Origin: Pseudomonadota bacterium | GTDB lineage: Bacteria; Pseudomonadota; Alphaproteobacteria; CACIAM-22H2 | Direction of reading: 5' to 3' | Length of the DNA: 32,061 nt | NCBI GenBank assembly: GCA_016201015.1 | Contig: JACQDQ010000227.1 | Span: 1 to 32,061 of the forward strand | In this document: one piece after another, positions 23,171 through 31,840 of the stretch | How positions within the stretch are numbered: position 1 is the stretch's first letter | Layout of the letters: each line of letters begins with the position of its first letter | Made by a program: the position numbers and the translations under genes | The notes under the pieces: model-generated | Seen by the model: only the letters and a program-made list of their open reading frames with translations | What the model was told of the DNA's origin: nothing | Databases searched by the model: none

Positions 23171-23545
23171 CTACCCCCCGAACAGCATCGCGTTGAGCCC
23201 GCGGCCGGTGGTCAGCATGGCGAAGGCGCCGGCGCCGACCAGGCCGGCGAAGGTGCCGACCATGAAGCCGCGATGCGCGCGGACATTGCCGCGGCGGATG
23301 AAGTAGATGGCCGCGGCGAGGCTGATCAGCGTCCATACCGACAGCAGATGGATCCAACTGAAGCCGTGTCCCTGTGTGATCTGCCGGATGCCGAACGAGC
23401 TCAGCGCCACCGCCGCCATCAGCGCCGCCCAAGTCCGGCCCATGAGCTTATGCCTGGACGTGCCCTTGCGCGCCAGCAGTACCGCCGTGCCCAGCGCCAG
23501 CGCGATGAGGGCGGCGGCGAGGTGGACGGCGATGACCGGCGACAT
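23171..23545 (-). CDS. DUF2306-like small membrane protein
   Basis: The 124-residue product has four hydrophobic segments (about residues 3-23, 38-52, 64-84 and 95-115). It contains HKLMGRTWAALMAAVALSSF and RRGNVRAHRGFMVGTFAG, the pair of basic His-containing loops seen in DUF2306 membrane proteins. The His residues could bind heme or metal, but no function is established for the family. It is convergent with the sensor kinase gene (22 bases between stops) and upstream of nothing obvious, so it is probably transcribed alone or as a read-through from the RND operon, whose pump gene ends 31 bases before its start. Confidence 0.75.
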   Translation of the reverse strand: MSPVIAVHLAAALIALALGTAVLLARKGTSRHKLMGRTWAALMAAVALSSFGIRQITQGHGFSWIHLLSVWTLISLAAAIYFIRRGNVRAHRGFMVGTFAGLVGAGAFAMLTTGRGLNAMLFGG

Positions 23546-23576
23546 GGCGTCGATGCGTGCCTGCCGCCCGCCGCAA

Positions 23577-26500
23577 TCACTCGGCCGGCTGGCCGTGCGG
23601 CGTCGCGGCGTCGGCCTCGCCCGCCGCCGCTTGGTCGGCGTGTCGGTGCGAGCGGGCGAGCAGCGTGTAGGCGGTCGGCACGATGAACAGCGTGAAGAAG
23701 GTGCCGACGAGCAGGCCGCCGACGATCACCCAGCCGATCTGCTGGCGGCTCTCGGCGCCGGCGCCGGCGGCGAGCGCCAGCGGCACCGAGCCGAGCACCA
23801 TGGCGCCGGTCGTCATCAGAATCGGACGCAGGCGCAGCACGGCGGACTCGATCACCGCCTCGAGCTTCGTCTTGCCCTGCTCCTGCAGCTGGTTGGCGAA
23901 CTCGACGATCAGAATGCCGTGCTTGGTGATGAGGCCGACCAGGGTCACCAGGCCGATCTGGCTGTAGACGTTGAGCGTGCCGCCGGTGAGGTGCAGCGCG
24001 AGCAGCGCGCCGGTGATCGAGAGCGGCACCGTCAGCATGATGATGAACGGATCGATGAAGCTCTCGAACTGCGCCGCGAGCACGAGATAGATGAAGGCGA
24101 GTGCCAGCAGGAACGTGATGTAAAGCCCGCCGGTCGACGTGCGGAATTCGCGGCTCTGCCCGGCGAGGTCGTTGACGATGTTGGGCGGCAGCTTTGCCGC
24201 CTGGGCCTGCAGAAAGGCGATCGCTTCGCCCAGCGTATAGCCCGGCGCCAAGGTCGCGGTGATGGTCGCCGAGCGCAGTTTGTTGAAGTGGTTGAGCTCC
24301 TTCGGCGCCACCGTCTCCGCGACCGAGACCAGGTTGGAAAGCGCCACCATCTCGCCGCCCTTGGCGCGCACATAGATCGACGAGATGTCGTTGGGATTGG
24401 TGCGGTCGACATCGGCCACCTGCACCACCACGTCGTACTGCTTGCCGTTCTGCTTGAAGCGCGTCACCTGGCGGCCGCCAAGCATGGTCTCCAGCGTGCG
24501 GCCGATGGTGTCGACTTCGATGCCGAGATCGGCCGCCTTGTCGCGGTTCACCTGGATGCGCAGCTCCGGCTTGTTGAGCTTGAGGTCGACATCGAGATTG
24601 GCGAGGCCGGGATTGGCCCGCGTCGCGGCGAGGAGGCGGTCGACCGCGCCCTGCAGCTCGGCATAGGGCGCCGAGGTCTGCAGCACGAACTGCACCGGCT
24701 TTTCGATCGGGCTCTGGCCGAGCGAGGGCGGATTGATCGGGAACGCGAGCACGCCGGGGATGAAGAACAGCTTCGGCCCGAGCTGGCCCACCACCTGCTG
24801 CTGACTGATCTGGCGCTCGCTCCAGTCGTTGAGGCGCACGAACGAGATCGCCTGCGTCACGACCGGGAAGCCGACCACCATGAAGAACTTCTCGACATTC
24901 TTCACGCCGGCGTAGATCTGCTCGATCGTCCGCGCGTAGCGGTCGGTGAAATCGATGGTCGAGCCCTCGGGCGCGATCGCGATGCCGACGATGGTCGCGC
25001 GGTCCTCGATCGGCGCCAGCTCGGAGCGCAGCGACGTATAGAGGAATCCGGCGGCGCCGGCGACCAGCAGCATGACCAGGATCACCGCCGCACGCACGGT
25101 GAGCGTCACCTTGAGCGCGGCGCGATAGCCGCGGTTGAGGGCTTGGAGCCCGCGATCCGAAATGCGGTAGAGCCAGCCGTGGCGCGCTTGATGTCTGAGA
25201 AAGAGCGAGCTCATCATCGGCGACAGCGACAGGGCGACGAAGCCGGAGACCAGCACCGCGCCGGCCAGCGTCAGCGCGAATTCGGTGAACAGCCGGCCGG
25301 TGCGGCCCTGCTGGAAGGCGACGGGCGCATAGACCGCCGCCAGCGTGATGGTCATCGCCAAGATGGCAAAGGCGATCTCCTTGGCGCCCTTGAGCGCCGC
25401 CTCGAACGGCGGCACGCCCCGCTCGACGTAGCGGCTGATGTTCTCGAGCATGACGATCGCGTCATCGACGACGAGGCCGATCGCCAGCACCATGGCGAGC
25501 AGCGTCAGCGTGTTGACGGAAAAGCCGGCGAGCAGCATCAGCGAGAAGGCGCCGACCAGCGACACTGGAATCGTCACGACCGGGATCAGCGTCGCGCGGA
25601 ACGAGCGCAGGAATAGGAAGATGACCAGCACGACCAGGGCGATCGCCTCGCCGATCGTGTGGAAGACGTTGTCGATCGAGCGGGCGATGAAGATCGAGGA
25701 GTCGTAGCCGACATCGACCTTCATCCCCTCGGGCAAGCCCTGCATGATGCGCGGCAGCGCGGCGTTCACCTCGCGCGAGACGTCGAGCGGGTTGGCAGTG
25801 GACTGCTTGACGACGCCGATGGCCACGGCGCTGTTGCCGTTGTAGCGGGCGATGACGCGGCTATCCTGGGCGTCGATCGCGGCCTTGCCCACGTCCTTGA
25901 GCCGCACCAGATAGCCGCCGGTCTCGCGGATGATGAGGTCGTTGAACTGGGCGGCCGTGCGCAGATCGGTCTCGGTCAGCACGGTGAACTCGCGCGACGT
26001 GCTCTCGATGCGGCCCGCCGGCACCTCGACGTTCTGGCGGCGCAGCGCGTTCTCCACGTCCTGCGGCGCGATGCCGTAGGCGGCAAGGCGCGTGCGGTCG
26101 AGCCAGATGCGCATGGCGTAGCGCCGCTCGCCGAAGATGCGGACATTGGCCACGCCGGCCAGATTCTGCAGCTGGTCCTTGACGAAACGGTCGGCGTAGT
26201 CCGTCACGTCGAGCGCGCTGTGGCGGTCGGAGGAGAAAGCGAGATAGATGATCGGCTGCGCGTCGGCCTCGACCTTGGCAATGACCGGCTCGTCGATGTC
26301 GTCGGGCAGTTGGCTGCGCACGCGCCCCACCCGGTCGCGGACGTCCGAGGCGGCGCCATCGGGATTGCGGTCGAGCCGGAAGCGGACGGTGATCTGGCTC
26401 TTCTCGGCGCGGCTGACGGAGGACAGCACGTCGATGCCCTCGATGCCGGCGAGCGAGTCCTCGAGCGGCTGGGTGACGCGGCTTTCCACCACTTCGGCCG

Positions 26501-26663
26501 AGGCGCCGCGATAGGTGGTCTCGACCGAGACCACGGGCTCGTCGATGTTGGGATATTCACGGACGGTCAGACGTTGATAGGAGATGAGGCCGATCAGCGT
26601 GACGGCGAGCGACAGCACCGTCGCGAAGACGGGCCGGCGAATCGACAGTTCGGAGAGCGTCAT
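23577..26663 (-). CDS. RND efflux pump inner-membrane transporter (HAE-1 type)
   Basis: The 1028-residue protein has normal RND length, 12 predicted membrane helices and two large periplasmic loops. The start MTLSELSIRRPVFATVLSLA is the typical N-terminus; a frame extends 45 codons further upstream but that part is the overlap with the adaptor gene and is Arg/Pro-rich noise. Proton-relay residues are visible: the Asp pair in IGLVVDDAIVMLENI (400-401) and the Lys in TLVGLITKHGILIVEFAN of helix 10. It exports drugs, solvents or lipophilic compounds by proton antiport as a trimer. It lies 7 bases after the adaptor stop. No outer-membrane channel gene is present, so a TolC-like protein must come from elsewhere. 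Confidence 0.95.
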   Translation of the reverse strand: MTLSELSIRRPVFATVLSLAVTLIGLISYQRLTVREYPNIDEPVVSVETTYRGASAEVVESRVTQPLEDSLAGIEGIDVLSSVSRAEKSQITVRFRLDRNPDGAASDVRDRVGRVRSQLPDDIDEPVIAKVEADAQPIIYLAFSSDRHSALDVTDYADRFVKDQLQNLAGVANVRIFGERRYAMRIWLDRTRLAAYGIAPQDVENALRRQNVEVPAGRIESTSREFTVLTETDLRTAAQFNDLIIRETGGYLVRLKDVGKAAIDAQDSRVIARYNGNSAVAIGVVKQSTANPLDVSREVNAALPRIMQGLPEGMKVDVGYDSSIFIARSIDNVFHTIGEAIALVVLVIFLFLRSFRATLIPVVTIPVSLVGAFSLMLLAGFSVNTLTLLAMVLAIGLVVDDAIVMLENISRYVERGVPPFEAALKGAKEIAFAILAMTITLAAVYAPVAFQQGRTGRLFTEFALTLAGAVLVSGFVALSLSPMMSSLFLRHQARHGWLYRISDRGLQALNRGYRAALKVTLTVRAAVILVMLLVAGAAGFLYTSLRSELAPIEDRATIVGIAIAPEGSTIDFTDRYARTIEQIYAGVKNVEKFFMVVGFPVVTQAISFVRLNDWSERQISQQQVVGQLGPKLFFIPGVLAFPINPPSLGQSPIEKPVQFVLQTSAPYAELQGAVDRLLAATRANPGLANLDVDLKLNKPELRIQVNRDKAADLGIEVDTIGRTLETMLGGRQVTRFKQNGKQYDVVVQVADVDRTNPNDISSIYVRAKGGEMVALSNLVSVAETVAPKELNHFNKLRSATITATLAPGYTLGEAIAFLQAQAAKLPPNIVNDLAGQSREFRTSTGGLYITFLLALAFIYLVLAAQFESFIDPFIIMLTVPLSITGALLALHLTGGTLNVYSQIGLVTLVGLITKHGILIVEFANQLQEQGKTKLEAVIESAVLRLRPILMTTGAMVLGSVPLALAAGAGAESRQQIGWVIVGGLLVGTFFTLFIVPTAYTLLARSHRHADQAAAGEADAATPHGQPAE

Positions 26664-26670
26664 CTTCAGC

Positions 26671-27807
26671 CTACCCGCGCTTGGCGTTCTCGGCGACGTT
26701 CGGCGTGCTGGTCTTGGCCGGCGGCGGCGGCGCGGCGGGCACGACCTGCACCGGCATGCCGTCGCGCACCTTGAGCAGACCGCCGGTGATGACGACATCG
26801 CCGGCTGCCAGGCCCTCGAGCACTTCCGCCTCGCCCTTGCGGCGGATGCCGAGCTTGACCTTCGTGAAGGCGGTCTTGCCGTCGACCACCTTGAATACGA
26901 ATTGCTGGTCGCCGATCGGCACCAGCGACTGCTCGGGCACGAACACCGCGTCCTGGCGCGCTTCCAGCGTGAGCCGCACGCGCGCGAACAGGCCGGGGCG
27001 CAGCATTGCGTCGGCGTTGGCGATGCGGGCGCGGATGACGATCGAGCGGCCGGCGGCGTCGATCAGCGGGTCGATGGCAAAGACCTCGCCGTCGAAACCG
27101 CGGTCGGGCAGTGCGTCGACATTGACTGTAATCTTCTGACCGGCGCGGATGGCCGGAAGGAAGATCTCCGGCACGCGGAAATCGACCTTTAGCGTATCGA
27201 TCTGCTCCAGATGCCCGATATCGGTGCCGGGGCTCACATACTCGCCGACACTGAGCCGGCGCAGGCCGATCACGCCGTCGAACGGCGCGGCGAGCGACAG
27301 CTTGGTCAGCTTCGCCTCGGCGAGCTTCACCGCCGCGTCGTCGTTCTGCAGCTTCCAGCGCGCCTCGTCGAGGGCGCGCGCGGTGCCGGCGCCGCGCTTG
27401 ACCAGCTCGTCGGCGCGTTCGTGATTGGCCTGCGCCAGGGCCAGCGATGCCTTGGCCTGGGCGAGCTCGGCCCGCTCCACCGACGAGTCGAGCTGCACCA
27501 GCACCTGGCCCTTCCGGATCGGCTGGCCCTCGGCGAAGTTGATCTGGGCGATGCGGCCCGCGACTTCCGGCCGCACGACGACGGATTCGTTGGAGCGCAA
27601 CGTGCCGATGGCGACGACCGAGCGCTCGCTCGGCGCGATGCGCACCTTCTCGGCCTCGACCGGCATGGCGAAGCCGGCCGGCGTCCCGCCGCGTCCCGCG
27701 CCCTGTGCCGCGGCAATCTGCTGCGGCCGGACCATCACATACCAGTAACTGCCGCCGATCGCGGTGGCGGCAACGATCACGACGAAGATGGCGACGACAG
27801 AGCGCAT
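26671..27807 (-). CDS. RND efflux periplasmic adaptor (HlyD/MFP family)
   Basis: The 378-residue product starts at MRSVVAIFVVIV with an N-terminal membrane anchor (residues 1-22), preceded by GGAAAG as ribosome-binding site. It then has the first lipoyl half (VRPEVAGRIAQINFAEGQPI), a coiled-coil hairpin (about 110-170), the second lipoyl half (LSLAAPFDGVIGLRRLSVGEYV), a beta-barrel domain and a membrane-proximal domain. The tail is Ala/Pro-rich. It bridges the pump at 23577-26663 to an outer-membrane channel. The two genes form an operon controlled by the divergent TetR regulator; a substrate cannot be deduced. Confidence 0.94.
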   Translation of the reverse strand: MRSVVAIFVVIVAATAIGGSYWYVMVRPQQIAAAQGAGRGGTPAGFAMPVEAEKVRIAPSERSVVAIGTLRSNESVVVRPEVAGRIAQINFAEGQPIRKGQVLVQLDSSVERAELAQAKASLALAQANHERADELVKRGAGTARALDEARWKLQNDDAAVKLAEAKLTKLSLAAPFDGVIGLRRLSVGEYVSPGTDIGHLEQIDTLKVDFRVPEIFLPAIRAGQKITVNVDALPDRGFDGEVFAIDPLIDAAGRSIVIRARIANADAMLRPGLFARVRLTLEARQDAVFVPEQSLVPIGDQQFVFKVVDGKTAFTKVKLGIRRKGEAEVLEGLAAGDVVITGGLLKVRDGMPVQVVPAAPPPPAKTSTPNVAENAKRG

Positions 27808-27848
27808 GACAGTCTTTCCAAAGCCTAGAGATGTCTGGTGTATTGCCC

Positions 27849-27893
27849 TTGACCGGGACAGCATAGCTGACTAAACTGAACCGTATAGTTTAG
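27849..27893. promoter_or_regulatory. TetR operator overlapping the tetR-side promoter
   Basis: A 21-bp imperfect palindrome occupies 27872-27892, with arms TAAACTGAAC and GTATAGTTTA around a central C (8 of 10 positions symmetric), extended by C and G at 27871 and 27893. TTGACC (27849-27854) with a 17-base spacer to TAAACT (27872-27877) is a plausible + strand promoter, so repressor binding would cover its -10 box. The - strand efflux promoter is not clear to me. Confidence 0.65.
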
Positions 27894-27943
27894 ATTACAT
27901 TGCGTCCATCGCGCCGCACAACAAGAATTTGAGCAAGGGTCCC

Positions 27944-28612
27944 ATGGCAATTCCGCTGGTCTCGCCCTCCGATCCGGCGGCCCCGGCCGGCCTGACGGAG
28001 CGTGGCCCGGCCAGTCAAGCCAAGCGCGACGCGATCGTCAATGCCGCGGCCGCGATCTTCCTCGAGCAGGGCTACTGGGCGGCGAGCATTGACGAGATCG
28101 CGCGCCGCGCCAACGTCTCCAAGGCGACGGTCTACAGCCATTTCGACAACAAACATGCGTTGTTCGGCGCCATCGTCGGGCAGCGTTGCCAGCGGACCTT
28201 GTCGTCCATATTGGCGGACATGTCCGACCGGCCGGTCGGGGAGGCGCTGACCGCGGTGGGACGGCAGTTTCTCGACGTGCTGATGATGCCGGGGTCGCTG
28301 CCGCTTTATCGCCTCGTGCTGGCGGAAGCACCGCGCTTTCCCGAGTTGGGCCGCATCTTTTACGAAGCCGGCCCCGATCGCGTGGCCAGCGCGCTGGCAC
28401 AATATCTCGAGCAGCTCCATAAACGCGGCGTGCTCGACGTGCCGGACCCGCGGCTGGCGGCCGAGCAGTTCTTCGGCGCGGTGCTCGGCCAGATCCACGT
28501 GCGCATGCTGCTGGGCGTGGCGAGCGAGCCTCCGCCGGCCGACGAGCGCGAGCGCGTCGTCGCCAACGTCGTGCGCCTGTTCACCTTGGGCGTCTCGCGG
28601 CGCAGCGCCTAG
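27944..28612 (+). CDS. TetR/AcrR family repressor of the RND operon
   Basis: The 222-residue protein has an N-terminal TetR helix-turn-helix (about residues 25-72): [26 protein letters not shown] read in two parts, then [20 protein letters not shown] helical ligand-binding domain follows. ATG 27944 is chosen; TTG 27929 would add five residues. It is divergent from the efflux operon 137 bases away, with an operator-like palindrome between them, so it most likely represses the pump genes until it binds a pump substrate. The inducer is unknown. Confidence 0.9.
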   Translation: MAIPLVSPSDPAAPAGLTERGPASQAKRDAIVNAAAAIFLEQGYWAASIDEIARRANVSKATVYSHFDNKHALFGAIVGQRCQRTLSSILADMSDRPVGEALTAVGRQFLDVLMMPGSLPLYRLVLAEAPRFPELGRIFYEAGPDRVASALAQYLEQLHKRGVLDVPDPRLAAEQFFGAVLGQIHVRMLLGVASEPPPADERERVVANVVRLFTLGVSRRSA

Positions 28613-28732
28613 GGCTGGGTCGAAGATCGGTCCATCGGCGCCGCCAAACGCGGGTTGCGCGGCGCGACCACCACCCCTATGTTGCAGCCCGTCCAAACCC
28701 TTGCCAGCCCTGTGCCGGCGCCACGAGCCGCG

Positions 28733-30473
28733 ATGACCGACCTCGCCCATATCCGCAACTTCGCCATCATCGCCCATATCGACCATGGCAAGTCGACGCT
28801 GGCCGACCGCCTGATCCAGGCCTGCGGCGCGGTGGACGCGCGCGAGTTCCGCGACCAGATGCTGGATTCGATGGACATCGAGCGCGAGCGCGGCATCACC
28901 ATCAAGGCGCAGACCGTGCGCCTTTCCTACACCGCGCGCGACGGCGAGACCTATCAGCTCAACCTCATGGACACGCCGGGCCATGTCGATTTCGCCTACG
29001 AGGTAAGCCGCAGCCTCGCCGCCTGCGAGGGCTCGATCCTGGTGGTCGACGCCAGCCAAGGGGTCGAGGCGCAGACTTTGGCCAATGTCTATCAGGCGAT
29101 CGATGCCGGCCACGAGATCGTATCGGTGCTCAACAAGATCGACCTGCCGGCGGCGGAGCCGGAGCGCGTGCGCCAGCAGATCGAGGACGTGATCGGGCTC
29201 GATGCGTCGAACGCGATCGAGGTCTCGGCCAAGACCGGCCACAACATCGACGAGGTGCTGGAGGCGCTGGTCCACCGCCTGCCGCCGCCGCAGGGCGACG
29301 CGGCGGCGACGGTACGACGCCTATCTCGGCGTCGTCATCCTGGTGCGGGTCAAGGATGGGCGCCTGACCAAGGGCCTCAAGATCCGCATGATGGCCGCCG
29401 CCGCCACCTATGACGTCGAACGCGTCGGCGTGTTCACGCCCAAGCCCAAGGAGGCGGCCGAGCTCGGCCCCGGCGAGATCGGCTTCATCACCGCCGGCAT
29501 CCGCAGCGTCGCCGATTGCCGCGTCGGCGACACGCTGACCGAGGAGCGCCGCCTGGCCGCCGCGCCGCTGCCCGGCTTCAAGCCCAGCCTGCCGGTGGTC
29601 TTCTGCGGCCTGTTCCCGCTCGACACCGCCGAGTTCGAGCGGCTGCGCGAGAGCCTGGGCAAGCTCAGGCTCAACGACGCGAGCTTCGTCTACGAGCCCG
29701 AGAGCTCGGCCGCGCTCGGCTTCGGCTTTCGCTGCGGCTTCCTCGGCCTGCTGCATCTCGAGATCGTGCAAGAGCGGCTGAAGCGCGAGTTCAATCTCGA
29801 GCTCATCGCCACCGCGCCGTCGGTCATCTACAAGATCCATCTCACCAACGGCGAGGTGCTGGAGCTGCACAACCCGGCCGACATGCCGGACCCGGTGCGC
29901 GTCGACCATATCGACGAGCCGTGGATCAAGGCGACGATCCTGGTGCCCGACGAGCATCTCGGCGCCGTGCTCAAGCTGTGCCAGGACCGCCGCGGCATCC
30001 AGCAGACCCTGACCTATGCCGGCAACCGCGCGATGCTGATCTACCAGCTGCCGCTGTCCGAGGTGGTGTTCGATTTCTACGACCGCCTGAAATCGGTCAG
30101 CCGCGGCTATGCCAGCTTCGACTATCAGCTCGCCGACTATCGCGAGGGCGACGTCGTCGTGCTGTCGATCCTGGTCAACGGCGAGCCGGTGGACGCGCTC
30201 GCCATGATCGTCCATCGCAGCAACGCCGAGAGCCGCGGCCGCGCGCTGTGCGTCAAGCTCAAGGACCTCATCCCGCGGCATCTGTTCAAGATCGCGCTGC
30301 AAGCCGCGATCGGCGGGCGCATCGTCGCGCGCGAGACGATCAGCGCGCTGCGCAAGGACGTGACGGCGAAATGCTACGGCGGCGACATCACGCGGAAGCG
30401 CAAGCTGCTCGACAAGCAGAAAGAGGGCAAGACACGCACCCCCCTGTTCCGTTTCGTCCGTTTGGTCCGATAG
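28733..30473 (+). pseudogene. lepA: Elongation factor 4 (LepA), frameshifted and C-terminally altered
   Basis: The first part (28733 to about 29310) has intact GTPase motifs [22 protein letters not shown] and NKIDLPAAE. The second (from about 29313, another frame) continues [18 protein letters not shown] through domains II-V to [23 protein letters not shown]. Between GDAAAT and YDAYLG the family has roughly nine residues ending LLVDSW; here they are missing and the frame changes, so translation of the first part stops at 29411-29413. The last 20 or so family residues (GKVEIPQEAF-type) are replaced by [13 protein letters not shown]. The stop lies inside a repeat. ATG 28679 is an alternative start. 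A sequencing error could explain the frameshift but not both losses. Confidence 0.85.
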
Positions 30474-30571
30474 GAAATAGGGCTATTATTTCCGGCGTAT
30501 TCAGGCACTTGCGAGACGCCAATCGGACAACGCGGCGGCCGGGCCCGTTCCGATAGGAAATAGGGTTATTC
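30468..30571. repeat. Direct-repeat pair of small hairpins at the lepA 3' end
   Basis: Copies at 30468-30488 and 30551-30571 are identical at 20 of 21 bases (both contain CCGATAGGAAATAGGG). Each forms a hairpin: GGAAATA (30474-30480) with TATTTCC (30488-30494) in the first, and a shorter version with a compensating deletion in the second. The lepA stop codon is inside the first copy. Confidence 0.75.
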
Positions 30572-30573
30572 CG

Positions 30574-30879
30574 GTGCGCCGGCGGGAGGCGAGGGAGCCT
30601 TCGCGCGCCATCGTGAAATAGCGCGTCGTCCGGCCGCCACGGCCTTCGCAGCGGGACGTCCTCGCGAGCCAGATCAAGGAGATGGTTCACCAGCATCATG
30701 ACGAACGGTTTGAGTTCGATTTGGGCCTATTGTGCCCGTTTCGTTCTCGAAAGTCAAGCACTTTGTCCGCAGCAGGCCCTAGCGCCGCGCGTCTCACCAA
30801 TACGGATCCGTCATGCTCGGGCCGCCCGCAGGCTCGGCCGCTGGCGTTTTGCGAATGGCGGTTGTGAAACGCAGCCTTG
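30574..30879. other. Gene-free stretch with a partial intergenic repeat
   Basis: I see no supportable gene here. It contains 30809-30829, an exact 21-base match (beginning CGTCATGCTCGGGC) to the left arm of the repeat at 31467-31591, which is probably a truncated copy of the same element. Confidence 0.5.
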
Positions 30880-30952
30880 CGTAGGGGCGGGTCTTCCGAC
30901 CCGCCCACGGGCCGGCCCTCGGGTCAAGCCCAAGGGCAGACCGGCCCCTACG
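30880..30952. mobile_element. 73-bp palindromic MITE-like element
   Basis: The ends are inverted: the left 19 bases (starting CGTAGGGGCGGG) match the reverse complement of the right end (CGTAGGGGCCGG...) at 16 of 19 positions. Inside are a perfect hairpin GGGCGGGTC (30885-30893) with GACCCGCCC (30898-30906) and the palindrome GGGCCGGCCC. The arm TAGGGGCGGGT is shared with 16776-16802. No protein is encoded, so any mobility would need a transposase in trans. Confidence 0.6.
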
Positions 30953-31036
30953 TGCGCCTTCCATTGCACGCCGGCTGTCGGCGATTTACACCTGTCGCTG
31001 GCGCCACAGCGTTCACGATTGCTGAAGGAGGCCGGC

Positions 31037-31372
31037 ATGGCACGGACCCGCGACTATCCGGTGAAGGGCGAGCCGAGGCGCGCGCCGACACCGCCGGGCG
31101 AGATCCTTTAGGAGATGTATCTGAAGCCGAATGGCATCGGCATCGGACGTTTCGCCAAGGCAATCGGATACTCGCGCAAGCATGTCTCTGCGGTCATCAA
31201 CGGCCGCTCGCGCTTCGACGCCGAGTTCGCCGCACGTGTCGGCAAGGCTCTCGGCACGAGCACGGAGCTGTGGATCGGCTTGCAGGGCGCGACCGACGCC
31301 TACAAAGCCGACCGGGCGACGAGAAATTGGAAACCGGCAGAGCGATTTGCGCCGGCCGCCGCCCACGACTGA
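31037..31372 (+). pseudogene. higA: HigA-type XRE antitoxin gene with an in-frame TAG
   Basis: Read through, the frame gives MARTRDYPVKGEPRRAPT, then PPGEIL, a TAG stop (31109-31111), and EMYLKPNGIGIGRFAKAIG with helix-turn-helix YSRKHVSAVINGRSRF and LGTSTELWIGLQ. This is the HigA/VapI antitoxin pattern, in which PGEILLEEYL normally runs on uninterrupted; one base change (TTG or similar to TAG) explains the stop. An internal ATG at 31115 could restart an 85-residue protein containing the whole DNA-binding domain, with TAGGAG directly abutting it, which is poor spacing. GAAGGAGGCCGGC precedes the original ATG. I see no HigB toxin gene upstream; the preceding bases are the 30880-30952 element. 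Confidence 0.75.
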
Positions 31373-31466
31373 GGCTGACGCGCGCCTCGAGTTCCGAACG
31401 ACTGAAACGGGGCGGCGCGTTGCGCGAATTCCGCTGACCTGACTTTGGGCGCGCACCCTCCCCGCT

Positions 31467-31591
31467 CGTCATGCTCGGGCCGCCCGCTGCGGGCGTGACC
31501 CGAGCATCCACGTCTTACATTTATTGGCAGAGCCATGGATTGCCGGGTCTCGCCGCTCCTTTGCCCTGCTCAGGAGCGACGGCCCGGCAAT
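31467..31591. repeat. Composite palindromic intergenic repeat
   Basis: Two inverted-repeat modules lie side by side: ATGCTCGGG (31471-31479) with CCCGAGCAT (31499-31507), and ATTGCCGGG (31539-31547) with CCCGGCAAT (31583-31591). The second encloses CGCTCCT (31554-31560) with AGGAGCG (31572-31578). Repeats of the kind CGTCATGCTCGGG...CCCGAGCATCCA and GGATTGCCGGGTC...CCGGCAATGAC are familiar to me from alphaproteobacterial intergenic regions. The left arm recurs at 30809-30829. Confidence 0.65.
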
Positions 31592-31634
31592 GACGGTCCT
31601 ATAATGATGCCATCGCCAGGAGATCGCAAAATTA

Positions 31635-31840
31635 GGGACAGACCACTATTATGTCGTTGGCGCCGCGGTCGTCGGCCCGCGCGGGGTCGCCGCCGCGATC
31701 GGGCGGGCGCCGCCGCTGTTGCGGGTCGTCCCGGCTTGCCGCGCGTGACGAGGCATGATGGTAGGTCCACCGATCGCGAGGGCTGCCGCGCCAGTTCACG
31801 CCGGCTTGGCCGGCGATTCAACGTAATTGTGGTCTGTCCC
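31635..31840. mobile_element. Small non-coding element bounded by GGGACAGACCAC inverted repeats
   Basis: GGGACAGACCAC (31635-31646) is repeated inverted as GTGGTCTGTCCC (31829-31840), with similarity extending some bases on both sides (AAAT outside, ATTA inside), so the element is about 206 to 220 bp. The interior carries no complete reading frame with recognisable domains. GGGACAGACCAC-type ends are familiar to me around REP-associated tyrosine transposase genes. This may be a non-autonomous relative; that link is recall and inference. Confidence 0.55.

Noticed and set aside
23307-25616. A 769-codon + strand open frame opposite the RND pump gene
   Set aside because: Same artefact: a shadow of the pump, Arg/Glu/Asp/His-rich with no recognisable family.
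26664-26798. 45-residue N-terminal extension of the RND pump
   Set aside because: It overlaps the adaptor gene out of frame, is Arg/Pro/Ser-rich, and the family N-terminus begins at MTLSELSIRRPVF.
31600-31605. Perfect TATAAT
   Set aside because: No -35 element at a suitable distance and no gene downstream within reach.
31647-31828. Possible fossil of a REP-associated transposase (GLPRVTRHDGRST-like peptide)
   Set aside because: The resemblance is a few residues only, with no catalytic motif; too weak to call.
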